DNA of 64,000 nt from Sphingomonas sp. PP-F2F-A104-K0414 (GTDB taxonomy: Bacteria; Pseudomonadota; Alphaproteobacteria; Sphingomonadales; Sphingomonadaceae): positions 611,557-675,556 of the forward strand of contig NZ_SLYD01000002.1 of NCBI RefSeq assembly GCF_004340945.1, given 5' to 3'. The notes under the pieces are model-generated. The model saw only the letters and a program-made list of their open reading frames with translations, ran no database searches and was not told the DNA's origin. The position numbers and the translations under genes are program-made. Positions 19,046 through 27,659 of the stretch are shown here, piece after piece; position 1 is the first letter of the stretch, and every line of letters begins with the position of its first letter.

Positions 19046-19393
19046 ATGGCGAGCATGGGTGGTCGCGTGAAAAGGATAGCCGGGCTCGCGGAGGCTGCCG
19101 CGATAGCCGCAGCAGAGCAAGAAGATGAGGACTGTGCGTTATGCGGGCGGCCGCTCGGGCAACGCGTGGAGCGACATCATGTTGTTCCCAAGAGCGAGGG
19201 TGGCACACAGACCGTGCCGGTACATCCCATCTGCCACCGTACCATCCATGCCTTTGTGACGAATCGCGAGCTGGCCTCAGCCTATGCGACGATGGATAAG
19301 TTGCGCGAGCGCAATGATATACGGCAATATCTTCGATGGATCGCTGGCAAGCCGCCTGACTTCCGCGCACCTACACGGCGACGCAATGCGTAA
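19046..19393 (+). CDS. HNH endonuclease-type protein
   Basis: A 115-residue protein with an HNH fold: C30/C33 zinc pair, HHVVPKSEGG (His pair 44-45) and HPICHRTIHA (C63, H64, H68). It is a stand-alone HNH protein with no fused domain. It could be a nuclease or a domesticated DNA-binding protein. A strong terminator follows. An alternative start is ATG 19055. Confidence 0.8.
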   Translation: MASMGGRVKRIAGLAEAAAIAAAEQEDEDCALCGRPLGQRVERHHVVPKSEGGTQTVPVHPICHRTIHAFVTNRELASAYATMDKLRERNDIRQYLRWIAGKPPDFRAPTRRRNA

Positions 19394-19397
19394 CGGC

Positions 19398-19431
19398 GCC
19401 CCGTGACGGACGTTCGCGTCCGTCATGGGGC
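19398..19431 (+). terminator. Long hairpin with UUCG loop
   Basis: 15-bp stem (19398-19412 with 19417-19431, one G-T wobble) capped by the very stable TTCG tetraloop, 4 bases after the HNH stop. No long T run follows. Confidence 0.75.
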
Positions 19432-19471
19432 CTTCGAACTTAGGCCTTTTGATCGGGCATTACTTAGTGAT

Positions 19472-19493
19472 TGGGGGGCGCCTGTGCCCCCCA
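19472..19493 (-). terminator. Hairpin after the stress-domain gene
   Basis: Perfect 8-bp stem (19472-19479 with 19486-19493, six G-C pairs in a row), 6-base loop, just downstream of the minus-strand stop at 19506. Confidence 0.6.
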
Positions 19494-19505
19494 GAACGCT
19501 GGCAA

Positions 19506-20024
19506 TTACGCCGCGGCCACCTTGGTACGCGTAGAGGTATGACCGCCGGCGCGATGCAGGATCTCGGCTGCATCCTCGGGGGTCACCGCGGCAGCGCTAG
19601 TATCGACGGACACGAACACGCCACCCTCGTTAATCCGCCCTTCGTAATAGCTGGCATCGACGCGGCTGACACCGTGATCGGTCATCACTTTCTCAAGCCC
19701 CCCGATGGCACCACCGAGGGCTGCTCCGGTTATCGCAGCACCAGGGATCGCCGCCGATGCGATCGCGCCAGCGGCAACCAGGGGACCAACCCCAGGGATG
19801 GCAAGCGCCGCAATGCCGAGCAGCGTCCCGATGCCAGCGCCGGCCGCAACCTTACCAGCGAACTCCTGCGTGTCGCCGTTGCCGTCGGTAGTCGCGGTCT
19901 TGCCATCGTGCTGAGCGACGATGGAAATGGCGCGATCGTCGACGCCGGCATTGCGAAGCTCCAATACCGCGCGCTCTGCCTCGGCGTGAGTATCGAAAAC
20001 GGCGGATATGAGGGTCGTGCTCAT
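19506..20024 (-). CDS. GS17M-like stress protein with Gly/Ala hydrophobic core
   Basis: A 172-residue protein. The N-terminal domain (MSTTLISAVFDTHAEAERAVLELRNAGV) is of the general stress protein 17M type. A Gly/Ala-rich hydrophobic segment (about 58-112) follows, then a C-terminal alpha/beta stretch (GVFVSVDTSAAAVTPEDAAEIL). It has the same overall plan as the protein at 523-1101, so the window holds two paralogues. The role is inferred to be stress-related; the mechanism is unknown. Confidence 0.8.
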   Translation of the reverse strand: MSTTLISAVFDTHAEAERAVLELRNAGVDDRAISIVAQHDGKTATTDGNGDTQEFAGKVAAGAGIGTLLGIAALAIPGVGPLVAAGAIASAAIPGAAITGAALGGAIGGLEKVMTDHGVSRVDASYYEGRINEGGVFVSVDTSAAAVTPEDAAEILHRAGGHTSTRTKVAAA

Positions 20025-20137
20025 TATGATTCCTATCGATGGCTCAGAGTGCAGATGCTCATAGAAGCGGTGTCGACAGACGATCGTTCCAGATATTGAA
20101 GGTTACCGCCGCGGTAACCGAGAATAGACTCTCGCGA

Positions 20138-20641
20138 TCAGGCTTCGTCGGTCGAGATCGGCTTGCGCGCGGCCATCTGCACGGGCTTGCCGATGACTGG
20201 GCGACCGGGTGGCCACCGCCGCGCGATGCACCGATCCTTTGCGACCCTCGCGACAGTGACTGCATCGCCCTGATTACCGCCAAGGATATGATACGCATCG
20301 GCGTCCTCGCCGACATAGAAGCCGACGTGACCACCGCCCGGACGCGCGAACACCAGCACCGCGCCCGGTGCCAGCCGTTCCGGACGAAGCGCCTGCCCCC
20401 ATGCCGACCACGACGTTGCGCGAACCGCGATTGCTACCGGCTCGATACCGTCTTCCTGGAGGCAATAGGCGACGAATACGCCGCACCACGGAACGCTATC
20501 GGCGTTGTAGACCATGCCCAGCACTTTCGTGCCGAGCCGCTTTGCCCAGCCTAGAATAGTAGCGCTGTTCGCTGAACCGGCAGCCTCTGTTGTGCCCAAC
20601 TTCGCCCTAGCCGTCTTCAGCCACTTCGGCTCTGTTGCCAC
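20138..20641 (-). CDS. TIGR02594-type CHAP/NlpC-like cell-wall hydrolase
   Basis: A 167-residue protein. The Cys-His hydrolase signature is visible: PWCGVFVAYCL (C53), GHVGFYVGED (H105) and HILGGNQGDAV. This matches the TIGR02594 family, common among phage-type endolysins and GTA-like cargo. No signal peptide, as expected for an endolysin needing a holin. It lies downstream of two tiny genes on the same strand (20789-21207), together resembling a compact lysis or cargo cassette, but no structural phage genes are present. Confidence 0.8.
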   Translation of the reverse strand: MATEPKWLKTARAKLGTTEAAGSANSATILGWAKRLGTKVLGMVYNADSVPWCGVFVAYCLQEDGIEPVAIAVRATSWSAWGQALRPERLAPGAVLVFARPGGGHVGFYVGEDADAYHILGGNQGDAVTVARVAKDRCIARRWPPGRPVIGKPVQMAARKPISTDEA

Positions 20642-20703
20642 AACGCTTACTCCTTACACCGACGCAAGCCGAACTGCCCGCGGTCGCGCTTGAACGCGCG
20701 GCG

Positions 20704-20772
20704 CTAGACCATCCGTTCCATCAGCGGCCGCATCGTCGCCACAACCGCACTGATCATGGGCGCGCCGATCAT
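20704..20772 (-). CDS. Possible 22-residue hydrophobic peptide
   Basis: A short open frame, MIGAPMISAVVATMRPLMERMV, between the two small genes and the hydrolase. It is amphipathic and Met-rich. There is no strong ribosome site, so it is weakly supported; it is listed because it lies exactly in the gap of an otherwise compact cassette where a holin-like product would be expected. Confidence 0.2.
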   Translation of the reverse strand: MIGAPMISAVVATMRPLMERMV

Positions 20773-20788
20773 CACGCCATTCGGCGCA

Positions 20789-20971
20789 TCAGTGCCGCGT
20801 CCGGCTGGCATCAGCCACAGCGTTCAGGCAGTCTGCCAGCACTTCCCATTGCCGGTATTGCTCCGGCCGCCCGGGAGGCGTCTTCTGCATACCCGACGCT
20901 ACGATCTCGCACGCGCCCATCTGTCCGTGATCGGCCATCAAGGCGAAGGCCTGTTCCCACGCGTTCTGCAT
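20789..20971 (-). CDS. Small hypothetical protein, coupled
   Basis: A 60-residue protein starting MQNAWEQAFALMADHGQMGA. The ATG overlaps the preceding stop (TGATG), so it is translationally coupled to the gene at 20971-21207. It has helical composition with no membrane segment. Not recognised. Confidence 0.6.
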   Translation of the reverse strand: MQNAWEQAFALMADHGQMGACEIVASGMQKTPPGRPEQYRQWEVLADCLNAVADASRTRH

Positions 20972-21207
20972 CAAACGGACAACCAGTCGGACTCAGCATC
21001 GTCGACCGCGGCGAACATGTCGCCCTCGGCCTGCATGGCGCTGAGATGCTTCCGCACCGCTTCGGGATCCCCATTTCGGGGGAAGCGGCGGTCGGCGAGT
21101 GCGGCCACAGAGAGTTGACCGACAAGATCGCTTCGGTCCTTCTGCGTCACAAGCCACTCGCCGAACGCCGGTTTCGGCTCCTGCTGGTCGTCATCGTGAT
21201 CGGTCAT
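20971..21207 (-). CDS. Small YozE-SAM-like protein
   Basis: A 78-residue protein. The stretch FGEWLVTQKDRSDLVGQLSVAALADRRFP resembles the YozE_SAM_like domain (short W-L and D-x-I-G-x-L-A patterns), a small helical bundle of unknown function. The acidic tail DMFAAVDDAESDW follows. First gene of a three-gene minus-strand group ending in the cell-wall hydrolase. Confidence 0.6.
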   Translation of the reverse strand: MTDHDDDQQEPKPAFGEWLVTQKDRSDLVGQLSVAALADRRFPRNGDPEAVRKHLSAMQAEGDMFAAVDDAESDWLSV

Positions 21208-21287
21208 TTGGCGTCCTTCAAATCATTGGCCCACCAATCGCATCAGATCGGTGTTCTTGCAATGTTCTTACGTACCGATCTGGATGT

Positions 21288-21317
21288 GGGAGGGCGACGC
21301 CGGCGCGACGCCCTCCC
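21288..21317 (-). terminator. Terminator of the GlsB-like gene
   Basis: Perfect 9-bp GC stem (21288-21296 with 21309-21317) around a 12-base loop, 7 bases beyond the stop at 21324. Confidence 0.6.
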
Positions 21318-21323
21318 GTTCGC

Positions 21324-21593
21324 TCAGCGAACCGTACCGCGACGAAACATGTTGACGATCGCGAGCAGGATCACCGCGCCGACCAGCGAGATTAGGATCG
21401 ACTGGATGTTGAGCGCGCCGTCCATGATCGAAGCGCCACCGATGAGCGGCGTGATCAGGAAGCCGGCAAGCAACGCGCCGACGATGCCGACGACGACGTT
21501 GAGGAAGACGCCCTGCTGCGCGTCGGTCCGCATGATCATGCTGGCGACCCAGCCGATGAGTCCGCCGACGACGAGAAGGATAATGAGGTTCAT
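21324..21593 (-). CDS. GlsB/YeaQ/YmgE family stress membrane protein
   Basis: An 89-residue protein with three hydrophobic segments and the family pattern IGWVASMIMRTDAQQGVFLNVVVGIVGALLAGFL. It is the transglycosylase-associated family, named historically; no glycosylase activity is implied. Members are induced under stress in Gram-negative and Gram-positive bacteria. Divergent from the PAS-LuxR regulator. Confidence 0.9.
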   Translation of the reverse strand: MNLIILLVVGGLIGWVASMIMRTDAQQGVFLNVVVGIVGALLAGFLITPLIGGASIMDGALNIQSILISLVGAVILLAIVNMFRRGTVR

Positions 21594-21763
21594 GATGAGG
21601 CTCCTGTTCGATATTGGTACAAATGCTTAACGGTCGCGGCGCCCGATCCGTTCAGTTCGCGCGGTTTTCGGCAAATTCGAAATTGGTGCGCAAGTACCGG
21701 GGCCATTGGTATATTAATGCCGGTGCGATTGGAACCAGGAGCCCTCCACGGCGCTGAACCGGG

Positions 21764-23242
21764 ATGACCAAGATGCCCGCGAAACCGCTGCACGCCCCCA
21801 CCCTGCACCATCTCGAACAGCTCATGACCGGGCTGCTCGAGGGTGTGATCCTGATGGATCCAACCGGGATCATCCTGAGCGCCAACCCGGCCGCGCTGAA
21901 GATGCACGGGGTGCGCGCGGTCGAGGATCTCGGGCAGACCGCGGATGAGTATGCCACGCGGTTCCGGCTACGCTACCGGGATCACCGCAAGCTGCCACGG
22001 CGGGACTATCCGCTGATGCGGCTGCTCGCAGGCGAGAGCTTTCCCGATCTGATCGTCGAGGTCGCGCCGGTCGACGCCGACGAGCCGCGCTGGGTCCACC
22101 AGGTCCGCGACATCGTCATGGACGAGGATGGCGGCGAACCCGATTGCCTGGGCCTCGTCATCAACGACGTCTCCGAACGGTTCGACGCGGAGGACCGGTT
22201 CGAGGCGATGTTCCACGCCAACCCCGCCCCCGCGCTGATCATCCGCGTCGCCGACCAGCGCTATGTGCTGGTCAACCAGGGTTTCCTCGACCTATCGGGC
22301 TATGCGCGCGACCAGATCGTCGGCAAGACGTTGTTCGATTTCGACTTCCTGGCCGAGGTCGACCGCAAGGCGTTCGTCAAGGAATGTATCGCGGCGGGCA
22401 AGACGATCCCGCAGCTCGAAGCCGAACTGCCGCTTGCCGGCGGCGAGACGACGCTGGTCATCCTTGCGGGGCAACCGATCGAGGTCGCCAACCAGGACTG
22501 CCTGTTGTTCACCTTCGCCGATCTCGAACCACGGCGGCGCGCGGAACATGCGCTGAAGGCAAGCGAACGCCACTTCGCCTCGGTGTTCGAGATGGCGCCG
22601 GTCGCGATGGTCGTGACCGAAGGCGACGACAACCGCATCGTCCAGGTCAACGCGGCGTTCAAGGCGCTGACCGGCTACACCGACCACGCGGTGATCGGCC
22701 GCATCGCCGACGACCTGCAACTCTGGAACGATGCCGCGCAGCGCCAGCAACTCGAAACCGAGATCGGCGAGCATGGCGGCTTCCGTAGTCGCGACGTGCA
22801 ACTGCTGCACAAGGCTGGCGAGGCGCTCGACTGCCTTGTGTCCGCCGAACGGATCAGCGTCGACGGAACGCCGTGCGTGCTGTGGCTATATCAGGACATC
22901 TCGGCCCGACGACGCGACGAGTTGGAACTGGTCGAGGCGATCGACACGGTGATGAAGGACGCCAACTGGCTCAGCCGGTCGATCATGGATAAGCTGGCGA
23001 CCTTGCGGAACCCGCGCGGCGCGACCGGGTCCGCGGCCCCCACGGCCGATCTCAGCAAGCGCGAGCGCGAGGTGCTGGAGCTGATCTGCCAGGACCTCGA
23101 CGACGCGGCGATCTCGGAACGGCTCGGCCTATCGCGCAACACGGTCCGCAACCATGTCGCACGGCTTTACGCGAAGATCGGCGTCAACCGGCGCAGCGCC
23201 GCGATCGTCTGGGCGCACGAACGCGGCGTCGGCCCCTCATAA
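21764..23242 (+). CDS. PAS-PAS-PAS-LuxR transcription regulator
   Basis: A 492-residue cytoplasmic regulator. Three PAS-like sensory modules lie at roughly 15-110 (EGVILMDPTGIILSANPAA), 145-255 (FEAMFHANPAPALIIRVADQ) and 265-385 (FEMAPVAMVVTEGDDNRIVQVNAAF), followed by a short helical linker. A C-terminal LuxR helix-turn-helix (about 430-490) reads LSKREREVLELICQDLDDAA and SERLGLSRNTVRNHVARLY. There is no receiver domain. Located opposite the GlsB-like gene, it may control nearby stress genes; this is inference. ATG at 21770 (MPAKPL) is an alternative start. Confidence 0.88.
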   Translation: MTKMPAKPLHAPTLHHLEQLMTGLLEGVILMDPTGIILSANPAALKMHGVRAVEDLGQTADEYATRFRLRYRDHRKLPRRDYPLMRLLAGESFPDLIVEVAPVDADEPRWVHQVRDIVMDEDGGEPDCLGLVINDVSERFDAEDRFEAMFHANPAPALIIRVADQRYVLVNQGFLDLSGYARDQIVGKTLFDFDFLAEVDRKAFVKECIAAGKTIPQLEAELPLAGGETTLVILAGQPIEVANQDCLLFTFADLEPRRRAEHALKASERHFASVFEMAPVAMVVTEGDDNRIVQVNAAFKALTGYTDHAVIGRIADDLQLWNDAAQRQQLETEIGEHGGFRSRDVQLLHKAGEALDCLVSAERISVDGTPCVLWLYQDISARRRDELELVEAIDTVMKDANWLSRSIMDKLATLRNPRGATGSAAPTADLSKREREVLELICQDLDDAAISERLGLSRNTVRNHVARLYAKIGVNRRSAAIVWAHERGVGPS

Positions 23243-23314
23243 GGTGCACGACGTGGAAGATGCGGTTTGAGATGCGGTGCCGACAGTTCGGGCCTCATAC
23301 TGCCGAGCAGGTCC

Positions 23315-24091
23315 TCAATCCGCATCGCTCACCGACAAGAACGTCACGGTCCCGTTCTCAAGCTTTACGCAGGTAAGGACGCCGGTTTCATAGGCCCCGG
23401 TATCGATGCCGATCCGATTGGCGCGGTGTTCGGGACTGCTGCTCGTCCAGGTATGCCCATGGACCACGATCTTCTCATGGCGGTTCGGCGAACCGAGAAA
23501 CTCGTCCCTGATCCACAACAGGTCGGCTTCGGATTGCTCCGCAAGCGGCATACCCGGCACGATACCGGCATGTACAAAGGCGTAGTCGCCAACCGTCAAC
23601 ATCAGGTCGAGCTGTTCCAGGAAGTGCAGATGGGCGACCGGCAAGCGTTCAAGCAGATCGTCGCGCGCGCGCAGATGCTCTAAGACGTCGGCCGTGGCGC
23701 ACGGTGGTTCGACCCCATAGGACTGTAACGTTTCCACGCCCCCGAACCGCATCCAGTCGCGCGCTTGCTCCGGATCTCGAACATAGTCGAGCATCACAGC
23801 CTCGTGATTGCCCTTGAGAAAGCGCACATCATACGGAGCGTAACGCTTGAGCCAGCAAAGCGCGTCGAGGACGCGCGCGGAGTCGGGGCCGCGATCGACA
23901 TAGTCGCCACAAAAAATCAGGGTTGGCGCGGCCGTATCGCTTCGCGATGCAACGTCTTGAGCAATCTTCGTTAGCAACGAACGCAGCAGTTCGTAGCAGC
24001 CGTGGATGTCACCAATCGCATATATGATTTGGCCGTCGACGCTGCCGATGACGGGAGGCGTGCCCGGAGACGGAATAGCTGCCGATGTCAC
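23315..24091 (-). CDS. PPP-family metallophosphatase
   Basis: A 258-residue phosphatase starting at GTG 24091, which overlaps the preceding stop (GTGA). All PPP signature blocks are present: GDIHGCY, GDYVDRGPDS, KGNHE and VVHGHT. It most resembles bacterial serine/threonine or ApaH-like protein phosphatases needing two metals. Coupled to the membrane protein gene upstream, whose cytoplasmic tail could be a substrate or partner (inference). Confidence 0.9.
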   Translation of the reverse strand: MTSAAIPSPGTPPVIGSVDGQIIYAIGDIHGCYELLRSLLTKIAQDVASRSDTAAPTLIFCGDYVDRGPDSARVLDALCWLKRYAPYDVRFLKGNHEAVMLDYVRDPEQARDWMRFGGVETLQSYGVEPPCATADVLEHLRARDDLLERLPVAHLHFLEQLDLMLTVGDYAFVHAGIVPGMPLAEQSEADLLWIRDEFLGSPNRHEKIVVHGHTWTSSSPEHRANRIGIDTGAYETGVLTCVKLENGTVTFLSVSDAD

Positions 24092-24840
24092 CAATCATTC
24101 CCCGTCGATCGCCGCTCTTCAATGAGATCGAGAAGCTGCAGCCGCAAGTCGCGGTAGCGGTCCAGAGTAGCGTCCGGGCGGTCAGATGCGCGTCGCTGCA
24201 AATTGGTCCAGCGCCTTTGAACGCGCGCCAAAGCCTCGCTATCGACGCCGGCACGACGCGCCGCTTCATAGGTCGTGAGGAGCTGACGATGCGCCGCCAA
24301 CAGGCTTGGGCGCATGCACCATGCACGCTCATCGTCTGGCAGATCATCACAATTGTCAGCCGACCGAAGCGGGCGCCGGACATTGTCGGATCGAGCGCCC
24401 AACCCGGATCGCTCGACTTGAACCTCGGTTTTGCGAGGGGCGGGCAATGTCTTAGAAGTCGATGCGACCACCGTCGGCGGAGAGACCGATGACGCCGACG
24501 TCGTATCTGCAGACGCCTGTATCGGATCAGGAAGGGTTACTGGCGGACGCGGGACAAGAGCGGTCTTACGCACGGTTGAGGTTTTTTGCGCCACTGTCGT
24601 AGGCCGAGTGGGAGACACGTCGCCTACGAATAGCGCCAGCCCCGCCGATGCGCCCGCCAGCACAAGTACGCCAATGCCGATGACCGCCGGCATCACCCCC
24701 CGCCGCCGCCGCGTCTTCACGATCTTGACGATGCTGGTCGATCGCGGCGTGTCGCGTCGGTCGGTGAAAATTGCGTCGAGATCGCGCGCCACGCCGCTCC
24801 GTCGCGTCGCGAATACCGATTCCCGGGTTTCGTGCTCCAT
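24088..24840 (-). CDS. Single-pass membrane protein with LprI-like tail
   Basis: A 250-residue protein from MEHETRESVFATRR (ATG 24840). The cytoplasmic N-terminus is basic; one membrane segment (about 50-72, VMPAVIGIGVLVLAGASAGLA) and a Ser/Thr/Pro-rich periplasmic linker follow. The C-terminal ~90 residues, with two Cys (DNCDDLPDDERAWCM) and long helices, resemble the LprI/DUF1311 lysozyme-inhibitor pattern, though weakly. It precedes and overlaps the phosphatase gene. Confidence 0.7.
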   Translation of the reverse strand: MEHETRESVFATRRSGVARDLDAIFTDRRDTPRSTSIVKIVKTRRRRGVMPAVIGIGVLVLAGASAGLALFVGDVSPTRPTTVAQKTSTVRKTALVPRPPVTLPDPIQASADTTSASSVSPPTVVASTSKTLPAPRKTEVQVERSGLGARSDNVRRPLRSADNCDDLPDDERAWCMRPSLLAAHRQLLTTYEAARRAGVDSEALARVQRRWTNLQRRASDRPDATLDRYRDLRLQLLDLIEERRSTGNDW

Positions 24841-24925
24841 TGTTTCACCCTCGGTATCGATGTGTCGGTCGGCGGCGTATTGCCGCGGCAATATGAACGG
24901 CGGGCTAATCGCGACCTTGCCGCCG

Positions 24926-25045
24926 TCAAGGGCCGACGCGATTGCGCAAACGCTTCGACAGGCTACTCGTGATGAACATCATACCGGCTATGGCGAACGA
25001 CCCACCCCAGATGACCAACACGATGATGAGTGCGATTTTCAGCAT
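24926..25045 (-). CDS. 39-residue membrane peptide
   Basis: Short gene starting at ATG 25045 with an excellent ribosome site (AGGAGACTGGGA). The product MLKIALIIVLVIWGGSFAIA... has one strong membrane helix (about 3-26) and a basic tail SKRLRNRVGP. Same strand and about 85 bases before the membrane protein/phosphatase pair. Function unknown. Confidence 0.6.
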   Translation of the reverse strand: MLKIALIIVLVIWGGSFAIAGMMFITSSLSKRLRNRVGP

Positions 25046-25237
25046 TCCCAGTCTCCTAAACGAGGAGACTATCCAAATCGTTCGGCACACCGTCTGAACA
25101 TAATTGTTATGCGAAGTTCATGATCGTCAATCTGGTTGCGTTCCGCCAGCGCGCCGAACGTCGTCGCTGGGTGGACCCGAGGTGACACACGCGCAGGGGG
25201 ACAGGCACGGGTGGGCGCGCATGCGGTCCCGCCGATG

Positions 25238-27382
25238 CTAGCCGCGAACTGCGGCGCTGCCCGTTGGCCCTTGTCCCCCGTGGACGCGTTGGTCCGCCAA
25301 GATGAATGGTACCGTTGCAGCGGGACCGGCCTTTCCGAACAGATAGCCTTGTCCGTAGTCACATCCGCGGTCGAGCAGGTAGCGCGCCTGAACATTGGTC
25401 TCGATACCCTCCGCCACGACCTCCATGCCCAATTTGTGACCAAGCCCGACGACCGCGTCGATGATCGCGGCATCGTCGGGATCCGTATCCAGATTGCTGA
25501 CGAAGCTGCGGTCGATCTTGATGATGTCGACGGGAAAAGCTTTGAGATGGGTAAGCGATGCGTACCCCGTGCCGAAATCGTCGAGTGCGATCTTCACGCC
25601 TTCACGACTGAAGACGTTCAGCGCCTCCGCGACGGAGTCCGCGCCGCGACCGAGAAATACCGTTTCGGTGACCTCGAGCTCGAGACGCGCGGTCGCTATG
25701 CCCGAGCGGTGCAGGCGCTCCAGAATTCGTGAAACGAGGGATTCGTGGCGGAACTCGGCGGGCGAAAGGTTGACCGCGATGCGCCCGAACTCAACGCCGT
25801 CGTCGAGCCAGCGACGCATGTCCTGGATGATTTGGGCGAACATCCGTTCGCTGATACCGGTGGCCAGATCGAGATCCTCGAATGCGGCGGCGATGGTTCC
25901 GGGCGCTTGCACACCCAGCGTCGGGTGATGCCAGCGCAGGAGCGCCTCGAAACCACAAACGGCGTCGTCCTTCAGCGAGACCTTCGGCTGGTAATAGGGC
26001 ATGATCCGGTTATCCCGAGCGGCATCGCGGGCAACGCTGATCATCGAGGACCGTCGCTGGAGGTCGGCGCGCATCGCCGCTCGGAAGGGCAGAAACCCAC
26101 CACGGTTGCGCTCCTTCCCCGCGTATAGCGCGATGTCGGCGGCCTTGAGCAAATCTGCGGCGCTGGCGCCATCTTGGGGGTACACCGATCCGCCCGCCGT
26201 AGCCTGGCAATCGACGATGCGCCCTTCATAGGTAAGCGGCTCACGGAGCGCATCGAGCGCGGTCTGGACCTCGACGACGAGGGTGTCCTCGTCGGCCCGT
26301 TCGAGAATGACGGCGAATTCGTCGCCGCCAAGCCTGCCGATGGCACCGCGCTTGCCAAAAAAAGTCGTCAGCCGGTCGGCCAGGGTCTGCAGAAGCAGGT
26401 CGCCGGCGTCGTGCCCGATCGTGTCGTTGGTTTCCTTCAGATGATCGACGTCGAACAACACCAGCGCAACATGCGTATGATCCCTCGCGGCAGTGGCGAT
26501 GGCGCTCTCCAACCGCCCCACGAACGCCGTACGATTGGGCAGGCGCGTCATCCCGTCGTGCTCCGCCGTCCATCTGATCCGGTCTTCGACGTTTCGTTCC
26601 TCGGTCACGTCGCGCACCGTCACGAGAACGCGGTGCAGCCTGCCCAATGGGGCTTCGATCCGCCACCCGGCCGTCTTCATCCACCGCTCGGCACCCGTGT
26701 CGGCGCGCCGGATCCGGACCATCGTCTCGAACCGGTGTCCGCTATGGCCGGCTCGAACCGCGCCGATCAACGTCAGCAGCTTGGGTCGGTCGTCTGGCAC
26801 GACGCAGGACAACGCGGTATCGATGGACGGCGTGGCATCGATCGGCAGGCCCAGCATGGCCTTGAACTCGTCGGACCACTCGCGTCGGTCGTGCGATGCA
26901 TTATAGTCCCAGATGCCAAGGCCAGCGGCCTGCGCCGCGAGGCGGAAGCGCTCTTCGCTGTCGCGCAGGGCCTGCTCCGCCAACTTGCGGTCATGAACGT
27001 CCTCCAGCGTCCCGTACCAGCGCACGACCCGACCTGCATTATCGAGCCGGGCCACCGCACGCGAACGGACCCATCGATATTCGGCGTTGCACGTCTTCAA
27101 CCGATACTCGATGTCGATCGGTAGCTTGGTTCTGACCGACGTCCTCCAGGCCTTCGCCGTATCCGTCGCATCGTCGGGGTGAAGCCTTTTGAGCCACTGA
27201 TCCCCCAAAGCGGCCGATGGTTCTGCGCCCGTCATCTCGGCCCACCGGGGGCTGACGCGTTCGATGCTCCCGTCCGGTGCCGCGGTCCAGTTGATCTGGG
27301 GACTAAGCGCCACGGCGTAACGCGCGTCTTCGTCATCCTCATCGAGGCTACCGGTCGACGACGGCTGACCGGCAACGCCCAT
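25238..27382 (-). CDS. PAS-PAS-GGDEF-EAL cyclic-di-GMP protein
   Basis: A 714-residue cytoplasmic protein. The start at 27382 has GGAGGA ten bases upstream; the open frame extends further but is not needed. Two PAS/PAC modules (about 22-135 and 140-265, including WYGTLEDVHDRKLAEQ and VRDVTEERN) are followed by a GGDEF domain with an intact RLGGDEF motif (near 352) and an EAL domain with EALLRWHHP (near 479) and DDFGTGYASL. Both catalytic motifs look intact, so it may make, break or bind cyclic-di-GMP. There is no membrane segment. Confidence 0.9.
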   Translation of the reverse strand: MGVAGQPSSTGSLDEDDEDARYAVALSPQINWTAAPDGSIERVSPRWAEMTGAEPSAALGDQWLKRLHPDDATDTAKAWRTSVRTKLPIDIEYRLKTCNAEYRWVRSRAVARLDNAGRVVRWYGTLEDVHDRKLAEQALRDSEERFRLAAQAAGLGIWDYNASHDRREWSDEFKAMLGLPIDATPSIDTALSCVVPDDRPKLLTLIGAVRAGHSGHRFETMVRIRRADTGAERWMKTAGWRIEAPLGRLHRVLVTVRDVTEERNVEDRIRWTAEHDGMTRLPNRTAFVGRLESAIATAARDHTHVALVLFDVDHLKETNDTIGHDAGDLLLQTLADRLTTFFGKRGAIGRLGGDEFAVILERADEDTLVVEVQTALDALREPLTYEGRIVDCQATAGGSVYPQDGASAADLLKAADIALYAGKERNRGGFLPFRAAMRADLQRRSSMISVARDAARDNRIMPYYQPKVSLKDDAVCGFEALLRWHHPTLGVQAPGTIAAAFEDLDLATGISERMFAQIIQDMRRWLDDGVEFGRIAVNLSPAEFRHESLVSRILERLHRSGIATARLELEVTETVFLGRGADSVAEALNVFSREGVKIALDDFGTGYASLTHLKAFPVDIIKIDRSFVSNLDTDPDDAAIIDAVVGLGHKLGMEVVAEGIETNVQARYLLDRGCDYGQGYLFGKAGPAATVPFILADQRVHGGQGPTGSAAVRG

Positions 27383-27659
27383 CGCCGCTTCCTCCGCGGC
27401 AAGGACCGCTTCCGCGAAAGGATCTCCAGGTGCATCCCGGTCGTCATGGGACCGAAATTCTTGATGTCCGAGCTGATCCAACCCTCGCCCCTCCGATGCC
27501 GCGCATCGTCGCACGTGCCCCACTGATCGACGGTCACGCCTAACGAATGGTAACTGAACCAAAACGGGCGATAATTGCTCTAGTTGGGCGATACGGGTCG
27601 CGACAAATGGTGCATGATGTTAGTAGCCTTAGCCGCCTTGGTGAAGGAGGGGGACTATC

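Noticed and set aside
27232..27537. GAF-like N-terminal extension before the GGDEF-EAL protein
   Set aside because: The suggestive residues lie in another frame, and a strong GGAGGA ribosome site supports the start at 27382.
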